Source: Stenotrophomonas sp. PS02298 (GTDB lineage Bacteria; Pseudomonadota; Gammaproteobacteria; Xanthomonadales; Xanthomonadaceae). Taken from it: a stretch of 64,000 bases of DNA. The notes beneath the pieces were generated by a model. That model saw nothing but the letters and a program-made list of their open reading frames with translations, had not been told where the DNA came from and did not search any database. The stretch lies in the NCBI RefSeq assembly GCF_029959445.1, contig NZ_JASCOR010000002.1:1-64000 (forward strand), in the 5' to 3' direction. The position numbers and the translations under genes are program-made. Each line of letters begins with the position of its first letter. Within the stretch, counting starts at the first letter, position 1. This document shows, piece by piece, positions 7,703 to 15,845 of this stretch.

Positions 7703-8328
7703 CTCGATACCTCCTGTTGATAGTCTTCCCACGCCTGCTGCACGCGCTCGAACTGCTCGCGATTGCCGCCGTTGTCGGGGTGGTGCTTGGAGCGCAGTCG
7801 CCGGTAGCTCCCCTGTGGGTCGAGCGGATCGAGGACGGTCGACCACCGCTCGCGCGCTGACGAAGGCAGGGCAGCAAAACCGGTGAAAGCCCGCTCGAGG
7901 ATCTCGGCACCGCCGTGGCGCTCGATTGCGCGCATGGCTTCCAGCGTGGCGGCCACGGCAGCGAGGTTGTCGGCTACCCGGTCGTAGCGGTCGATTGCCA
8001 TGCACCGCGGCGGATTCCCGCGGCTGTAGCGGTCGGACCAGTAGACGGCGACGCCGGGGTCAGATGGCTCGCGCTGGTTGGATCGCGGCCAGCCGTCAAG
8101 GCGCAGCTCGAGGTTGGTGCTCACGACCAGGTCGTCGTCGTGGATGCCCATCATCTTCAGCTGGGTGCGCACCCTCTCGATGGCCTGAGCGATCGTGAGT
8201 TCGGCCTTGGTGTTCCAGCTGCCCTGGTTGCTTCGCACGCGCTTGCCGAACTTGGCGCTGGAACGGGCGCCGCCTGCCGTACGTCGCCAGCCGACCGGCC
8301 AAGCGAGAGGAAATGCTGGAATGGACAT
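7699..8328 (-). CDS. Phage protein with C-terminal J domain
   Basis: 209 residues. The N-terminus (MSIPAFPLAWPVGWRRT) and central part (AVYWSDRYSRGNPPRCMAID, NLAAVAATLEAMRAIERHGG) match a phage protein type often annotated as DnaJ-like. The C-terminal ~45 residues form a J domain with the essential HPD motif (RSKHHPDNGGNREQF). J domains stimulate host DnaK, so this may recruit the host Hsp70 for phage processes; that is inference. ATG 8328 shares TGATG with the previous stop. Confidence 0.82.
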   Translation of the reverse strand: MSIPAFPLAWPVGWRRTAGGARSSAKFGKRVRSNQGSWNTKAELTIAQAIERVRTQLKMMGIHDDDLVVSTNLELRLDGWPRSNQREPSDPGVAVYWSDRYSRGNPPRCMAIDRYDRVADNLAAVAATLEAMRAIERHGGAEILERAFTGFAALPSSARERWSTVLDPLDPQGSYRRLRSKHHPDNGGNREQFERVQQAWEDYQQEVSS

Positions 8329-9272
8329 CAATCCTCTCCGGCGATGCTGTTCGTGGCATCAATTGCATAGCGGAGCGCTGCGCGGACGTCATCTGTGGCG
8401 TGCTCGTGAACCACGCGCCGTCCGCTTGGAGCAGACATGTCTTCCTCGATGACTCGCCAGCCCACGTCTGCGTCGCCCAGGCCGGTCGGCAGATCCACTG
8501 GAGCCAGCTTCCAGTGGTTGCGCTGGACGGCGTCTAGCAGCGCCGTATCGGCGCTGGCGGCGGGCTGCCCTGGCAGCGGTGAATCGAAGTGGAGCGAGTT
8601 CTTGGTTTCCTGCTTTGCGCGGATCTTCGCCATCACCTCGGGTTGGGTGATGCGCACCAGCTCGGTGTCGCCGGCGGCGTGCATGTCCAAGCCTGCCACC
8701 CAGCAGTAGCCGGCGAGGGTGACCATGACGCCGCCAACTTCCTGCGCGGGTTGCCCCACGGGCCGGTTGAACACGTAGTCGACCAGTGTGGCCACACGGG
8801 ACGGGTCGTAGCCGTGCGCCTGTAGCAGCTCCAACACCTCCTCCAGCAGTCGATCACCACGCTCCGTCATGTTGCTGTAGAGGGAAGGGACGAAGCATTG
8901 CGCCATCCAGTCGGAAACGCCTTCCTGGAATGTCTGGACCTCTGGCGGCACGGCCAGGTAGACGGGTTCGACGCGCCAGCCGAGCTCGGCCAGACGGTCC
9001 TGATAGGAACCGGAATAGCCTTGGGCGCATGCCTTGGCCATCACCGCACGGGCGATCTCGTCCGAGCTACCTGAGTAGCCACAGGCGACGGTACCGAACT
9101 CTTCGGTGTCGGCGACAACCACGTGGGTGATCGGCTTGATCGAGCTGGCCAGGCGGCTCCACATGGCGACCTCAGTCTCCATGGCCGGCCTGCAGCTATC
9201 GTTGGCGAACACGACGACGTCGATGCCGGTGCGGCGCTCGATGGTGAAGTCGAGGGAGGATAGGGCGGTCAT
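8328..9272 (-). CDS. MazG-like NTP pyrophosphohydrolase domain protein
   Basis: 314 residues. The N-terminal ~130 residues (SLDFTIERRTGIDVVVF, DRLAELGWRVEPVY) are unassigned. Residues ~135-235 (RGDRLLEEVLELLQA, EVGGVMVTLAGYCWVAGLD, IRAKQETKNS) carry the helical EExxE...D pattern of MazG-like all-alpha NTP pyrophosphatases, which hydrolyse non-canonical or regulatory nucleotides. ATG 9272 overlaps the upstream stop (ATGA). The fusion with an unrelated N-terminal part is common in phage genomes of this kind. Confidence 0.72.
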   Translation of the reverse strand: MTALSSLDFTIERRTGIDVVVFANDSCRPAMETEVAMWSRLASSIKPITHVVVADTEEFGTVACGYSGSSDEIARAVMAKACAQGYSGSYQDRLAELGWRVEPVYLAVPPEVQTFQEGVSDWMAQCFVPSLYSNMTERGDRLLEEVLELLQAHGYDPSRVATLVDYVFNRPVGQPAQEVGGVMVTLAGYCWVAGLDMHAAGDTELVRITQPEVMAKIRAKQETKNSLHFDSPLPGQPAASADTALLDAVQRNHWKLAPVDLPTGLGDADVGWRVIEEDMSAPSGRRVVHEHATDDVRAALRYAIDATNSIAGED

Positions 9273-10453
9273 TGAGCCGCTCCTGCCAGTTGCTGCAGTT
9301 GCTGCAGATGCCACATGGCTTCGCGGATCAGCGGTACAGGGCGCTGGTCGGGGTTTGAAGTGAGGTCTTCCAATGCGTTCGACAGGTGAGCGAGTGCCTT
9401 TTTGGCGTGTACGCTGGCATCGCTGCGGACTACAACGGCGATTGTTTCGCTGCGCTGGTGCAGGAACATGCAGAAATTCGCCACGTCGCGCGGATCGCCT
9501 TTCTCGACGTGATCGCGCAGCATGTCTGAAAGCCGTTGTTGCATGCCGGGCTCGTCCTCATTCCAGCCGCTACGACCCTTGGCGCGGGCCTCGGCCAGCT
9601 TTGCTTTCATCGCAGCTGCGAAGGCGTCCACGGCCAGGTTATCCGGATGCAGGTCGCCCTTGGAGCCGGCGTCGGTCGTTGCAAGCGGGCGAACGAAGAC
9701 GGCGGCAGGGCCGTCCTCGGTGTCGTGGACCATCACAAGGCGCCAGTGGTCGCCTGCCGGCGCGGCGGGCTTCCAGTTGGCCAGCCAAGCGCAAGCGTCG
9801 GGCTCATCTGCAACATGGTCTTCGTCCGGGTATTCGCCGTCGACCACGGCGAACGCGAAGCCCTGCGCCCTTACCAGCGGATCAAGGGCGCGCTCTTCGT
9901 CTTCCGGGTTCGGCCACTGCGGCAGATCCGGATGGATCGCGCTCCAGTCCTTGACGCCATCCAGCTTGGGCATCAGCTCTGGGGCGTACAGGCCGCGCCA
10001 CGGGTCGGCCGGGTCGATCCCCGGCGCTGCGGCGGGCCAGTCCAAGCCCAGGTAACGCGCGATCGCATAGGCGACTTCCAGCCGGCCATCTTCGTCAGGG
10101 GCTGCGTTGCCGACGATTCGGTCGGCAAGACCGTGCATAACCGCGTGCTCGTCGATCTGAGCGGCAGCGAATGCTGCGTCCTTGGCAGTCACTGGGTCGA
10201 TTTCCTCGCCCGGAGCGAAGAAGGGCCCCGAAATGCGCACGGTCTTGTGGAAGTGTTCGGGATCCAGTCGCCCGTCAATCTCCATGGACCAGACGCCATC
10301 GGCGTTGACCACCAATGGAACCGTGAAGCCCGGGCGCGCGCTGTCGCTGGCCAAGTAGATGCCCTGGCGCTGCAGCATGGTGCGCACCTCGGGCGGCAGC
10401 ACGTCGATGACCTCGGCCTGGCCAATAAGGATGGGGTTGCGGGGGGTAGACAT
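9269..10453 (-). CDS. Conserved phage hypothetical protein (394 aa)
   Basis: A long acidic protein with no membrane segments. Recognisable parts are the N-terminus EVIDVLPPEVRTMLQRQGIY, a central Asp/Pro-rich stretch (PDEDHVADEPDACAWL), and a C-terminal module (HVEKGDPRDVANFCMFLHQR) that I recall from many phage early proteins of unknown function. ATG 10453 has GGAG seven bases upstream and shares TGATG with the preceding gene. The role remains unknown. Confidence 0.7.
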   Translation of the reverse strand: MSTPRNPILIGQAEVIDVLPPEVRTMLQRQGIYLASDSARPGFTVPLVVNADGVWSMEIDGRLDPEHFHKTVRISGPFFAPGEEIDPVTAKDAAFAAAQIDEHAVMHGLADRIVGNAAPDEDGRLEVAYAIARYLGLDWPAAAPGIDPADPWRGLYAPELMPKLDGVKDWSAIHPDLPQWPNPEDEERALDPLVRAQGFAFAVVDGEYPDEDHVADEPDACAWLANWKPAAPAGDHWRLVMVHDTEDGPAAVFVRPLATTDAGSKGDLHPDNLAVDAFAAAMKAKLAEARAKGRSGWNEDEPGMQQRLSDMLRDHVEKGDPRDVANFCMFLHQRSETIAVVVRSDASVHAKKALAHLSNALEDLTSNPDQRPVPLIREAMWHLQQLQQLAGAAQ

Positions 10454-10704
10454 CAGCGGGCTCCAGGAAGGGCGGGGGTGCGCGGCGGCGGATCCACTGC
10501 GACGGTGGTGCGGCCGACTTCGTCGAAGAGCTCGATTGCATCCAGCTCGATCTTCACTGCGGCGATGTAGGTGTTGGCGACCTGCGAGGTCGCTTTGGCG
10601 CGTTCGATGGTCAGGGCCATCTTTTCGGCTGGCGCGGTCTCATCACCAAGCGCCTCAAGCATCGCGACCAGGTGGTCGCGGACGTCACTGACTTTGTTCT
10701 TCAT
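10453..10704 (-). CDS. Conserved small phage protein (83 aa)
   Basis: A mostly helical, acidic protein starting MKNKVSDVRDHLVAMLEAL and ending in a Pro-rich tail. It resembles short early phage proteins often found next to HNH genes; function unknown. It is coupled to both neighbours, overlapping the upstream gene by 20 bases. Confidence 0.7.
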   Translation of the reverse strand: MKNKVSDVRDHLVAMLEALGDETAPAEKMALTIERAKATSQVANTYIAAVKIELDAIELFDEVGRTTVAVDPPPRTPALPGAR

Positions 10705-11389
10705 CGCGCTGCTCCTTCGTGCGCTGGTTGATCTTTCGGGTGATGCGGGCCTTGAGCAGCACGAGCTCGGCCAGCTCCTTCGGGTAGCGGGTGTGGAAGC
10801 TGTTGCGACGCATGTTCTCGGCGAGCGAGATCTGCTCCAGTCGGTCAGCGGTGATTTCGGTGGCCACGAAGGACTTCAGCCCAGGCTTGAACACCACGAT
10901 GTGCCCGTCGGCCACTGGACCGTGGGCGGCTTCCCAGACCATCACGTGTACGGGGCGCCAGCGTTTGACCGAAAAGATGGATGGGTCGTCCGTGATCTTG
11001 CGCATCAGCACCCTGCGTCTCGGGCAGATCTTCTCGGTACCGATCGCCACATAGTTGCGGGCCTCATGGGCTGGCCGTCCCTTCTTGAACTGGGTCTCCC
11101 TCATTCGGCCGGCGTGCCAACCTGGGCGACGCAACCCCTTGTTGGGCGGGACCTGCCCGGGCTGGAAGCGCGCAGCGATACTCTCCGGCGCGCACGTCCC
11201 ATTCCACAGATGCGCAAGGGGGTGCGCGTCGAAATCTTCGGACTTTCTGAGCCCAAGCACCTCGGCACGGCGATACACGGCCGACCGCGGCCGGCCCAGC
11301 ACATGTGCGATCAGGAACGCTGGGAAGTGGGGATAGTTGAGGCGCAAGGTCTCGTCCTCGTCCTCAGTCCACGGAGCGCGAAACTTCAT
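10685..11389 (-). CDS. HNH endonuclease-like protein with N-terminal HTH
   Basis: 234 residues. The N-terminus ([16 protein letters not shown], then GRPRSAVYRRAEVLGL) is a Myb/SANT-like helix-turn-helix common in phage HNH proteins. The C-terminal half has VHVMVWEAAHGPVADGHIVV, the second-helix region of an HNH/homing-type nuclease. The usual catalytic His/Asn are partly replaced, so activity is uncertain. It may be a free-standing homing nuclease or a repurposed DNA binder. ATG 11389 has GGAGG four bases upstream; it overlaps the next gene by 20 bases. Confidence 0.65.
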   Translation of the reverse strand: MKFRAPWTEDEDETLRLNYPHFPAFLIAHVLGRPRSAVYRRAEVLGLRKSEDFDAHPLAHLWNGTCAPESIAARFQPGQVPPNKGLRRPGWHAGRMRETQFKKGRPAHEARNYVAIGTEKICPRRRVLMRKITDDPSIFSVKRWRPVHVMVWEAAHGPVADGHIVVFKPGLKSFVATEITADRLEQISLAENMRRNSFHTRYPKELAELVLLKARITRKINQRTKEQRDEEQSQ

Positions 11390-11795
11390 TGCGCCTCCAA
11401 GCGAACTCGGGAGCATCGTCGAGCAGCCAGACATGGCGCACGTTGGCCACGTCTACCAGGTCGCGCGCTGCAGGAAAGATCTCCACAGCCCAGCGGTCCC
11501 CGTAGCCGGCTTGGGCTTTGAGGTTCTGGATCTCGTCCCAGGTGATTCCATCTGCCCAGCGGCCGTTGCCCAACATGCGCACGCGATTGATGGACAAACG
11601 CGGCGGCGCGCCATTTTCGACGTACTGCTGCACCAGAAAGTCGCGGTTGCGCCAGACCCGCTCAGGCGGCCGCTGCAGGCCGACCATGGCCGTTGGCCAC
11701 AGGTGCATTGGTACTTCGACCAATGCCTCCGGAAGCCCTCGGTGTTTGGCGGCCAATGCCCGTCGCTCGGCTCGATTGAATCTGCGCTCAGTCAT
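11364..11795 (-). CDS. DUF7694-like phage protein
   Basis: 143 residues with the run [40 protein letters not shown] and [18 protein letters not shown]. This is the pattern I associate with phage proteins grouped as DUF7694; the name is from memory. Function unknown. ATG 11795 shares ATGA with the csrA stop, so translation is coupled to csrA. Confidence 0.6.
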   Translation of the reverse strand: MTERRFNRAERRALAAKHRGLPEALVEVPMHLWPTAMVGLQRPPERVWRNRDFLVQQYVENGAPPRLSINRVRMLGNGRWADGITWDEIQNLKAQAGYGDRWAVEIFPAARDLVDVANVRHVWLLDDAPEFAWRRNEVSRSVD

Positions 11796-11980
11796 GCCTG
11801 CTCGGCCTCCCGGCGGCTGGCTAGCTCTTCAGGCGTGAGCAGCTCCTCGCGGGCAACATTTACAGCGCGCGGCGCCGTGATTCCGATGCGCACCTGGTTG
11901 CCCTTGATGCCAAGGACGGTGACGGCGACGTTGTCGCCGATGTGCATTACTTCGCCTTCGCGGCGGGTGAGAACGAGCAT
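11792..11980 (-). CDS. csrA: Prophage carbon storage regulator CsrA
   Basis: 62 residues beginning [20 protein letters not shown] and continuing [15 protein letters not shown], full-length CsrA with the beta-strand RNA-binding residues (Leu4, Arg6, Arg7) and the helix near REELL. CsrA binds AGGA/ANGGA hairpins in mRNA leaders and changes translation or stability. A phage copy could reprogramme host carbon, motility or virulence mRNAs, or phage mRNAs. The leader has ATGGA and ACAGGA next to the ATG, so autoregulation is plausible. Confidence 0.95.
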   Translation of the reverse strand: MLVLTRREGEVMHIGDNVAVTVLGIKGNQVRIGITAPRAVNVAREELLTPEELASRREAEQA

Positions 11981-11983
11981 TGG

Positions 11984-12034
11984 TGTCTCCTGTTTCCATG
12001 GAGCCCGGCCGTGGGGGCGCGGCCGGGACGGGGT
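11984..12034 (-). promoter_or_regulatory. Hairpin and GGA motifs in the csrA leader
   Basis: On the minus strand CCCGGCCG and CGGCCGGG form an eight-pair stem between the stop of the upstream gene and csrA. ATGGA and AGGAG follow just before the ATG. There is no T tract, so it is not a terminator. It may be an mRNA structure that CsrA itself reads. Confidence 0.4.
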
Positions 12035-12036
12035 GA

Positions 12037-12330
12037 TCAGTGGTTGCGGTTGAAGGGCACAAGCCCGTTGGAGCGGTTGAGCGTTCCGGCGGCAATCTGC
12101 CGGCAGCGGCGCTGGCGTTCGCGATTGCCACCGCCATTCGGGGCCCAGCGAATCAGCCAGCGCCGGCGATCAGTGAGGAAGCCGCTCCAGCGTTCGGAGC
12201 GAGCGACCCGGCGGGCCTTCTTGATTTCAGGCTTCGGGGCCGGCTGCGGCGGACGGATCGGCTGGTTGCCTGCGAGCTTGGTGCCCAAGGCAAGTGCGAC
12301 GCCGAGCAGAAGGCGAGGGCGGTGGAACAT
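12037..12330 (-). CDS. Hypothetical basic protein (97 aa)
   Basis: A short hydrophobic N-terminus ([16 protein letters not shown]) is followed by a very basic, Trp-containing region ([18 protein letters not shown]) and an Asn-rich end. ATG 12330 has AGGAG eight bases upstream. It could be a membrane-tethered nucleic-acid binder. No family recognised. Confidence 0.6.
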   Translation of the reverse strand: MFHRPRLLLGVALALGTKLAGNQPIRPPQPAPKPEIKKARRVARSERWSGFLTDRRRWLIRWAPNGGGNRERQRRCRQIAAGTLNRSNGLVPFNRNH

Positions 12331-12341
12331 GCGTGGATCTC

Positions 12342-12938
12342 CTACGGCGCCAATGCGCTGGTGGTGGGGGTAGGCGTGAGGTCGACGGACCGGTGCTTCG
12401 AATACGTAGGACCCTCGACAAGTGGAATGCCCGCCCAGGTCATGGCGCATGCCTCGACGTAGGCCGGCTTCACGCGCTTGCCGCGGACACCTTCGGCCTT
12501 GCGTCGTTCGTTCTCGGCGCGGGCCACTGCGCGAGCGTCTGCACGAATGCGCGCGTTGATGCTGCGGAGCAGGTAGGTGAAGTCCGCAGGACTGAGGCTG
12601 ATCCGCTCGGGACACTTGCCGGCCAGTCGGAAGTAGTCGGCAAGTTCTTTCACGCGGCCGCGCAGCACCTCGAACTTCTGCTGCTTGCCGGTCGGGGAAA
12701 CTGGGCGTTCGGGCTCAGCGCGTAAGCAGATCGTCGTGGTTGCGGCAGCACCCGGCTCGGGCAGATCCAGCGGTTCGTACCTGAGAAACGTTGCGGCTGC
12801 CTTGATGGCGTTCTGCCAGGCGTCGACCTGCTTCCCGTCGGCGTCGTACAGCGCCAGCAGACCGCCTTGACCGGTCTTCCGGACGGATCCGCCGCCGCGG
12901 ATGATGGTGACCACGTCGGACATCTTGGTGAGCTTCAT
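12342..12938 (-). CDS. Hypothetical phage protein (198 aa)
   Basis: The N-terminus has a strand-rich part (VVTIIRGGGSVRKTGQGGLL, ALYDADGKQVDAW). The middle and C-terminus are Arg/Lys-rich helices (INARIRADARAVARAENERR). It lies between rdgC and a small basic gene, two bases beyond the rdgC stop, so it is co-transcribed. DNA or RNA binding is plausible from charge only. Confidence 0.65.
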   Translation of the reverse strand: MKLTKMSDVVTIIRGGGSVRKTGQGGLLALYDADGKQVDAWQNAIKAAATFLRYEPLDLPEPGAAATTTICLRAEPERPVSPTGKQQKFEVLRGRVKELADYFRLAGKCPERISLSPADFTYLLRSINARIRADARAVARAENERRKAEGVRGKRVKPAYVEACAMTWAGIPLVEGPTYSKHRSVDLTPTPTTSALAP

Positions 12939-12940
12939 GG

Positions 12941-13849
12941 TCAGCCCCCCGCCTTCGAGATCTTGAAGACGCGCTCCAACAGCAGGAACAGGCGGCGGAT
13001 CTCACCGCTCTGCAGTGCGAAGCGGGCGTCCAGCTCCGCGCGGCGGCTGTCCTCCTCGACCTGGTCCAGCTTGTCGAGCGCACCGTCCAGGAACTTCAGC
13101 TTGCGAACGACCATGTCCTCGCCGAGCACGAACGACAGGTTGTCTTCGAGCACCAGCGCCAAGCGGGTGACCTGCTTGCCGGCGTCCAGATGCTTGTCGA
13201 TCTCGTCGCAGCGCAGTTCCTGGTACTGGCACTTCACGACCGCGCCGCCCTGCGCCGGATCCTGCAGCTGGCACTCTTCGCCCAGGCTCAGGCCATCGGG
13301 CAGCGACTCGCCAGCAATCCAGTTGGTCAGGATCGAGCGTGGTGCCACTTCGGCATTGAGCGGCATCGCCGGGAAGGTGCCCAACATGCCGCGGATGTCG
13401 CTCATCACGTTCTCGCCAGTCTTGCGGCTGGACGTGTCGACGACGGCATAGCCGAGCTGGAGGTCCAGCAGCACGTCGGTGCGGCCACTGGTGGTCAGCG
13501 CGCGCGGCAGCAGCTCGTGCAGCAAGTCATCCTTCAGACGCTTGCGTTCGCGTCCGCCGGGCTTGCGACCCTCGTTCTGTTCGATCTGCTCCAGCTTCCG
13601 GCCCAGAGCGTCGTTCACCGCCGTGTTGGGCAGGATCTTCGACTCGGTACCGACGGTCAGCCACAGCGCATCGCCGATGCGGTGCGAGAGGATCTCTTTC
13701 TCTTCGCGGCCGAAGGGGGAGATGAAGCCGCGGGACACCATCTCGAGCGCACCAACTGGCTTCAGCTGGACCTGCGGCAACAGCGTGGCGATCACCGAGA
13801 AGTCGGCCGACGCCGGGAAGCGGAACATGGTCAGGTTGCGGAAGAACAT
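12941..13849 (-). CDS. rdgC: Recombination-associated protein RdgC
   Basis: 302 residues, the usual RdgC length, beginning MFFRNLTMFRFP and with the conserved segments SRGFISPFG, LPRALTTSGRTDVLLDLQLG and RLALVLEDNLSFVL. RdgC forms a ring dimer on DNA and inhibits RecA-mediated strand exchange. A phage copy may protect replicating phage DNA or modulate RecA-dependent induction. ATG 13849 has GGAG at suitable spacing. Identification is secure. Confidence 0.93.
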   Translation of the reverse strand: MFFRNLTMFRFPASADFSVIATLLPQVQLKPVGALEMVSRGFISPFGREEKEILSHRIGDALWLTVGTESKILPNTAVNDALGRKLEQIEQNEGRKPGGRERKRLKDDLLHELLPRALTTSGRTDVLLDLQLGYAVVDTSSRKTGENVMSDIRGMLGTFPAMPLNAEVAPRSILTNWIAGESLPDGLSLGEECQLQDPAQGGAVVKCQYQELRCDEIDKHLDAGKQVTRLALVLEDNLSFVLGEDMVVRKLKFLDGALDKLDQVEEDSRRAELDARFALQSGEIRRLFLLLERVFKISKAGG

Positions 13850-14007
13850 GAAGCGTCTCCAGGTGACTCGGAAGTGATGGACGTGCCGGCGGGCAGTTCG
13901 GTCATGCCCCAGGCGTAGATGGCATCTGCGGCTGCGCCGTCCTCCTCCTCGGCCAGCACCTCATGAGGGCGGGCAATGCCCGGCGCGTAGACGAAGAACA
14001 GCTTCAT
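13831..14007 (-). CDS. Small hypothetical protein (58 aa)
   Basis: Starts MKLFFVYAPGIARPHEVL, acidic middle (EEEDGAAADAIYAWG), Ser-rich end. It shares ATGA with the upstream stop and overlaps rdgC by 19 bases. Unrecognised; coupling supports reality. Confidence 0.55.
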   Translation of the reverse strand: MKLFFVYAPGIARPHEVLAEEEDGAAADAIYAWGMTELPAGTSITSESPGDASCSSAT

Positions 14008-14243
14008 GAGCGCCCCAATGCGGCGACCATGCGGCTGATCAGCTTCAGGTTCGGGCGCTTGCCGTCCTTCCATGCCGCACGTAGCGAGGCTCCGATCTGC
14101 TCGCGAAGTGCCAGCTGGCGGTGCGGATAAGCCACCGACGCGGCGTAGTAGCGCTTCATCCGCTCCTCGGCGGTGCGCTCCCGCGAGTTCCGGAACACAA
14201 CGGCGTTCAACCCGTACTTCAGACACCCAATCTCTTGATTCAC
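14004..14243 (-). CDS. Small basic hypothetical protein (79 aa)
   Basis: GTG 14243 has GGAG eight bases upstream. The product is basic and helical (RERTAEERMKRYYAASVAYP, LKLISRMVAALGRS). No family recognised; its stop overlaps the next start. Confidence 0.6.
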   Translation of the reverse strand: MNQEIGCLKYGLNAVVFRNSRERTAEERMKRYYAASVAYPHRQLALREQIGASLRAAWKDGKRPNLKLISRMVAALGRS

Positions 14244-14339
14244 TGGAGGGGCTCCATGCGAGGAGGCTGAGCAGCAGCACCGGCAGGACCGCGGCGATGC
14301 AGGCACCAGCCAAAGTGCTGAGCAATGCTCGGCAGGCGA

Positions 14340-14567
14340 TCAGGCACACGGCGGGCAGCTGGCATCCGACGCCAGGCCTTCCGGCGTGTGGTGCTTCCAG
14401 TGGTGGAAGTCGGCGCCTTCGTAGCCGCAGTGGCTGCAGTGGCTGCAGATGCCGTCTTCAGTGAACTGGTGCTCGAGCGGTACCGGCTTAGCGATCTCTG
14501 GCAGCAGATTGCGGCCGAAAATGGCCTCGAACTGAGCGTCGACGCCGGACAGAGAAGGCGCGCTCAT
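14340..14567 (-). CDS. Small zinc-finger-like protein (75 aa)
   Basis: The middle reads GICSHCSHCGYEGADFHHWK, with three Cys and two His close together plus two Cys at the C-terminus (CPPCA), so metal binding is likely. ATG 14567 shares ATGA with the upstream stop. The 96 bases between this stop and the next downstream gene hold no supported gene. Confidence 0.6.
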   Translation of the reverse strand: MSAPSLSGVDAQFEAIFGRNLLPEIAKPVPLEHQFTEDGICSHCSHCGYEGADFHHWKHHTPEGLASDASCPPCA

Positions 14568-14896
14568 GGGGCGACACCTCGGCCCTGCAGGCCTTCGAGC
14601 CACGTCTGAGCCCTGGCCATAGCCTCAGCGGACACGGTCACGAAGGCATGCCCGAGCCAGATCCCACAATCCTCCGCGTCATCGCCATGTTGGAACTGCG
14701 GCGTTTCTGGCGCGTCTGCGAGCGCGGTAATTACCGGCGCGTACCCCGACCAGAGCGACATGCTCCACCACTTGCGGTCGCCCAGCGCGTTGAGGCTGAG
14801 GATCAGCCGTAGCGTGCTCTGGTCCACCTGAAGCGGTATTTCCAGCGATGGACGTTCGCTTGGGCGTTCGGTCCGGCACTTAGCAGGCGCGCTCAT
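14564..14896 (-). CDS. Hypothetical protein (110 aa)
   Basis: Soluble, with LRLILSLNALGDRKWWSMSL and an acidic centre (GDDAEDCGIWLGHAFVTV). Start and stop both overlap neighbours by ATGA. No domain recognised. Confidence 0.62.
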   Translation of the reverse strand: MSAPAKCRTERPSERPSLEIPLQVDQSTLRLILSLNALGDRKWWSMSLWSGYAPVITALADAPETPQFQHGDDAEDCGIWLGHAFVTVSAEAMARAQTWLEGLQGRGVAP

Positions 14897-15204
14897 GCCT
14901 CACCGCCCGTGGTCAGCCGATAGCCCACCTTCCAGACGACCAGGATCTTGTGCTCAGCACCGGCATCGGCAAGCTTCTTGCGCAGGCGGCTGACGATGAC
15001 CTGCAGCGAGTTGGACTTCGGAGGATCGGCAACGCCATACAGCGCCGCGTGCAGAATCGCCTGGGTAACGAACTGGCCAAGGTCTGCGCTGAGCTTCTCG
15101 TAGACCTTGTACTCGGCGACCGTGAGCCAAACGATCTTGCCAGCAGCACCACCCACCACCAGCGCGCGCTGCTCGGTCATCAGCTCGACCGTAGGGGCGC
15201 TCAC
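14893..15204 (-). CDS. Stand-alone winged-helix regulator (OmpR C-terminal type)
   Basis: 103 residues forming a single DNA-binding domain of the Trans_reg_C type: LTVAEYKVYEKL, then SLQVIVSRLRKKLADAG as recognition helix, and VWKVGYRLTTGG as the C-terminal wing. There is no receiver domain, so it is not phosphorylation-controlled like OmpR. It is second in the leftward operon after the promoter and may act on phage early genes; the target is unknown. Confidence 0.72.
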   Translation of the reverse strand: MSAPTVELMTEQRALVVGGAAGKIVWLTVAEYKVYEKLSADLGQFVTQAILHAALYGVADPPKSNSLQVIVSRLRKKLADAGAEHKILVVWKVGYRLTTGGEA

Positions 15205-15728
15205 GGGCGCACCTCTACGAAGGCCAGGTCATAGATGACGCATTGCGCCCGGGCTGCCGCAGGGGGTACGGCTTCCGGTGGGGAGTCCGGCACGATCGAC
15301 AGGGGGATGATCGTGTTGGCCCGGGCGCAAGCGTCGGGGGAAACGGAGTAGTCACCGCTCATGACAGCGTCGACGGCGTCGAGCGCCAGCTGCCAGCGGG
15401 GCCATGAGAAATCCTTGGCCATGAGGGCGGTGAGCCGCGCGCTGCAGTCGGGCACTGCGCCGCCGTCGCGAAAGCGGTTGAGGGCGGTGTTGGCCACGGT
15501 GGTGCGCAGGCCCCAATCGTTGGCGTCGGCCAAGTCGTACACCGCCACCGCGGCGCAGATGCGCGGATGGGTGATCACCAGCTTCGCCGGCACGTGAGGT
15601 GCGCGGGTTGCTTCAGCCGATAGACGCGGAACGGTGGCCGGGGTGGGTTGCGGCGCAGCCCAGATGCCGGCAATGGCCGCGGCGCCAGCGCCGAGGGCGA
15701 GGTAAAGCGAGGAAGACAGAAGCGTCAT
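15201..15728 (-). CDS. Exported or membrane-anchored hypothetical protein (175 aa)
   Basis: First gene of the leftward early operon. The N-terminus (LYLALGAGAAAIAGIWAA) looks like a signal anchor. The rest has four Cys residues and conserved-looking text (VYDLADANDWGLRTTVANTA, FSWPRWQLALDAVDAV) with a predicted periplasmic fate. ATG 15728 is preceded by AGGGA. Being the first product after repressor release, it might alter the envelope early in infection; that is inference. Confidence 0.65.
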   Translation of the reverse strand: MTLLSSSLYLALGAGAAAIAGIWAAPQPTPATVPRLSAEATRAPHVPAKLVITHPRICAAVAVYDLADANDWGLRTTVANTALNRFRDGGAVPDCSARLTALMAKDFSWPRWQLALDAVDAVMSGDYSVSPDACARANTIIPLSIVPDSPPEAVPPAAARAQCVIYDLAFVEVRP

Positions 15729-15730
15729 GC

Positions 15731-15757
15731 GATAGCCATCCCTGTGGAATGGCTATC
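15731..15757. repeat. Inverted repeat at the start of the leftward operon
   Basis: GATAGCCAT and ATGGCTATC, nine bases each, flank a nine-base loop just upstream of the first ATG. It partly overlaps operator O1. It may be an RNA hairpin around the ribosome site or a second operator type. Confidence 0.45.
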
Positions 15758-15801
15758 AGTAAACCGATAGTTCAGTCAGTTGTCAATCGGTATACCGATA
15801 G
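15753..15801 (-). promoter_or_regulatory. Leftward early promoter with two repressor operators
   Basis: Minus strand: TTGACA (15781-15786), a 17-bp spacer and TTTACT (15758-15763). Operator O1 (15753-15770, CTATCAGTAAACCGATAG) covers the -10, and O2 (15784-15801, CAATCGGTATACCGATAG) overlaps the -35. Against the dyad CTATCGGTATACCGATAG they match 16 and 17 of 18 bases. A weak half-site (CTATCGGT) is at 15818-15825. Binding by the repressor at 16732-17124 is inferred. Confidence 0.75.
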
Positions 15802-15845
15802 GTCGATGCGCTTTGATCTATCGGTGGGCCGGTTGACGGCAGCTG

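Noticed and set aside
14244..14349. Start of a short hydrophobic frame (CLIACRALLSTLAGACIAAV...) between two early genes
   Set aside because: It begins at a GTG overlapping an upstream stop and looks membrane-like at first, but the frame then runs through two other genes without a credible end.
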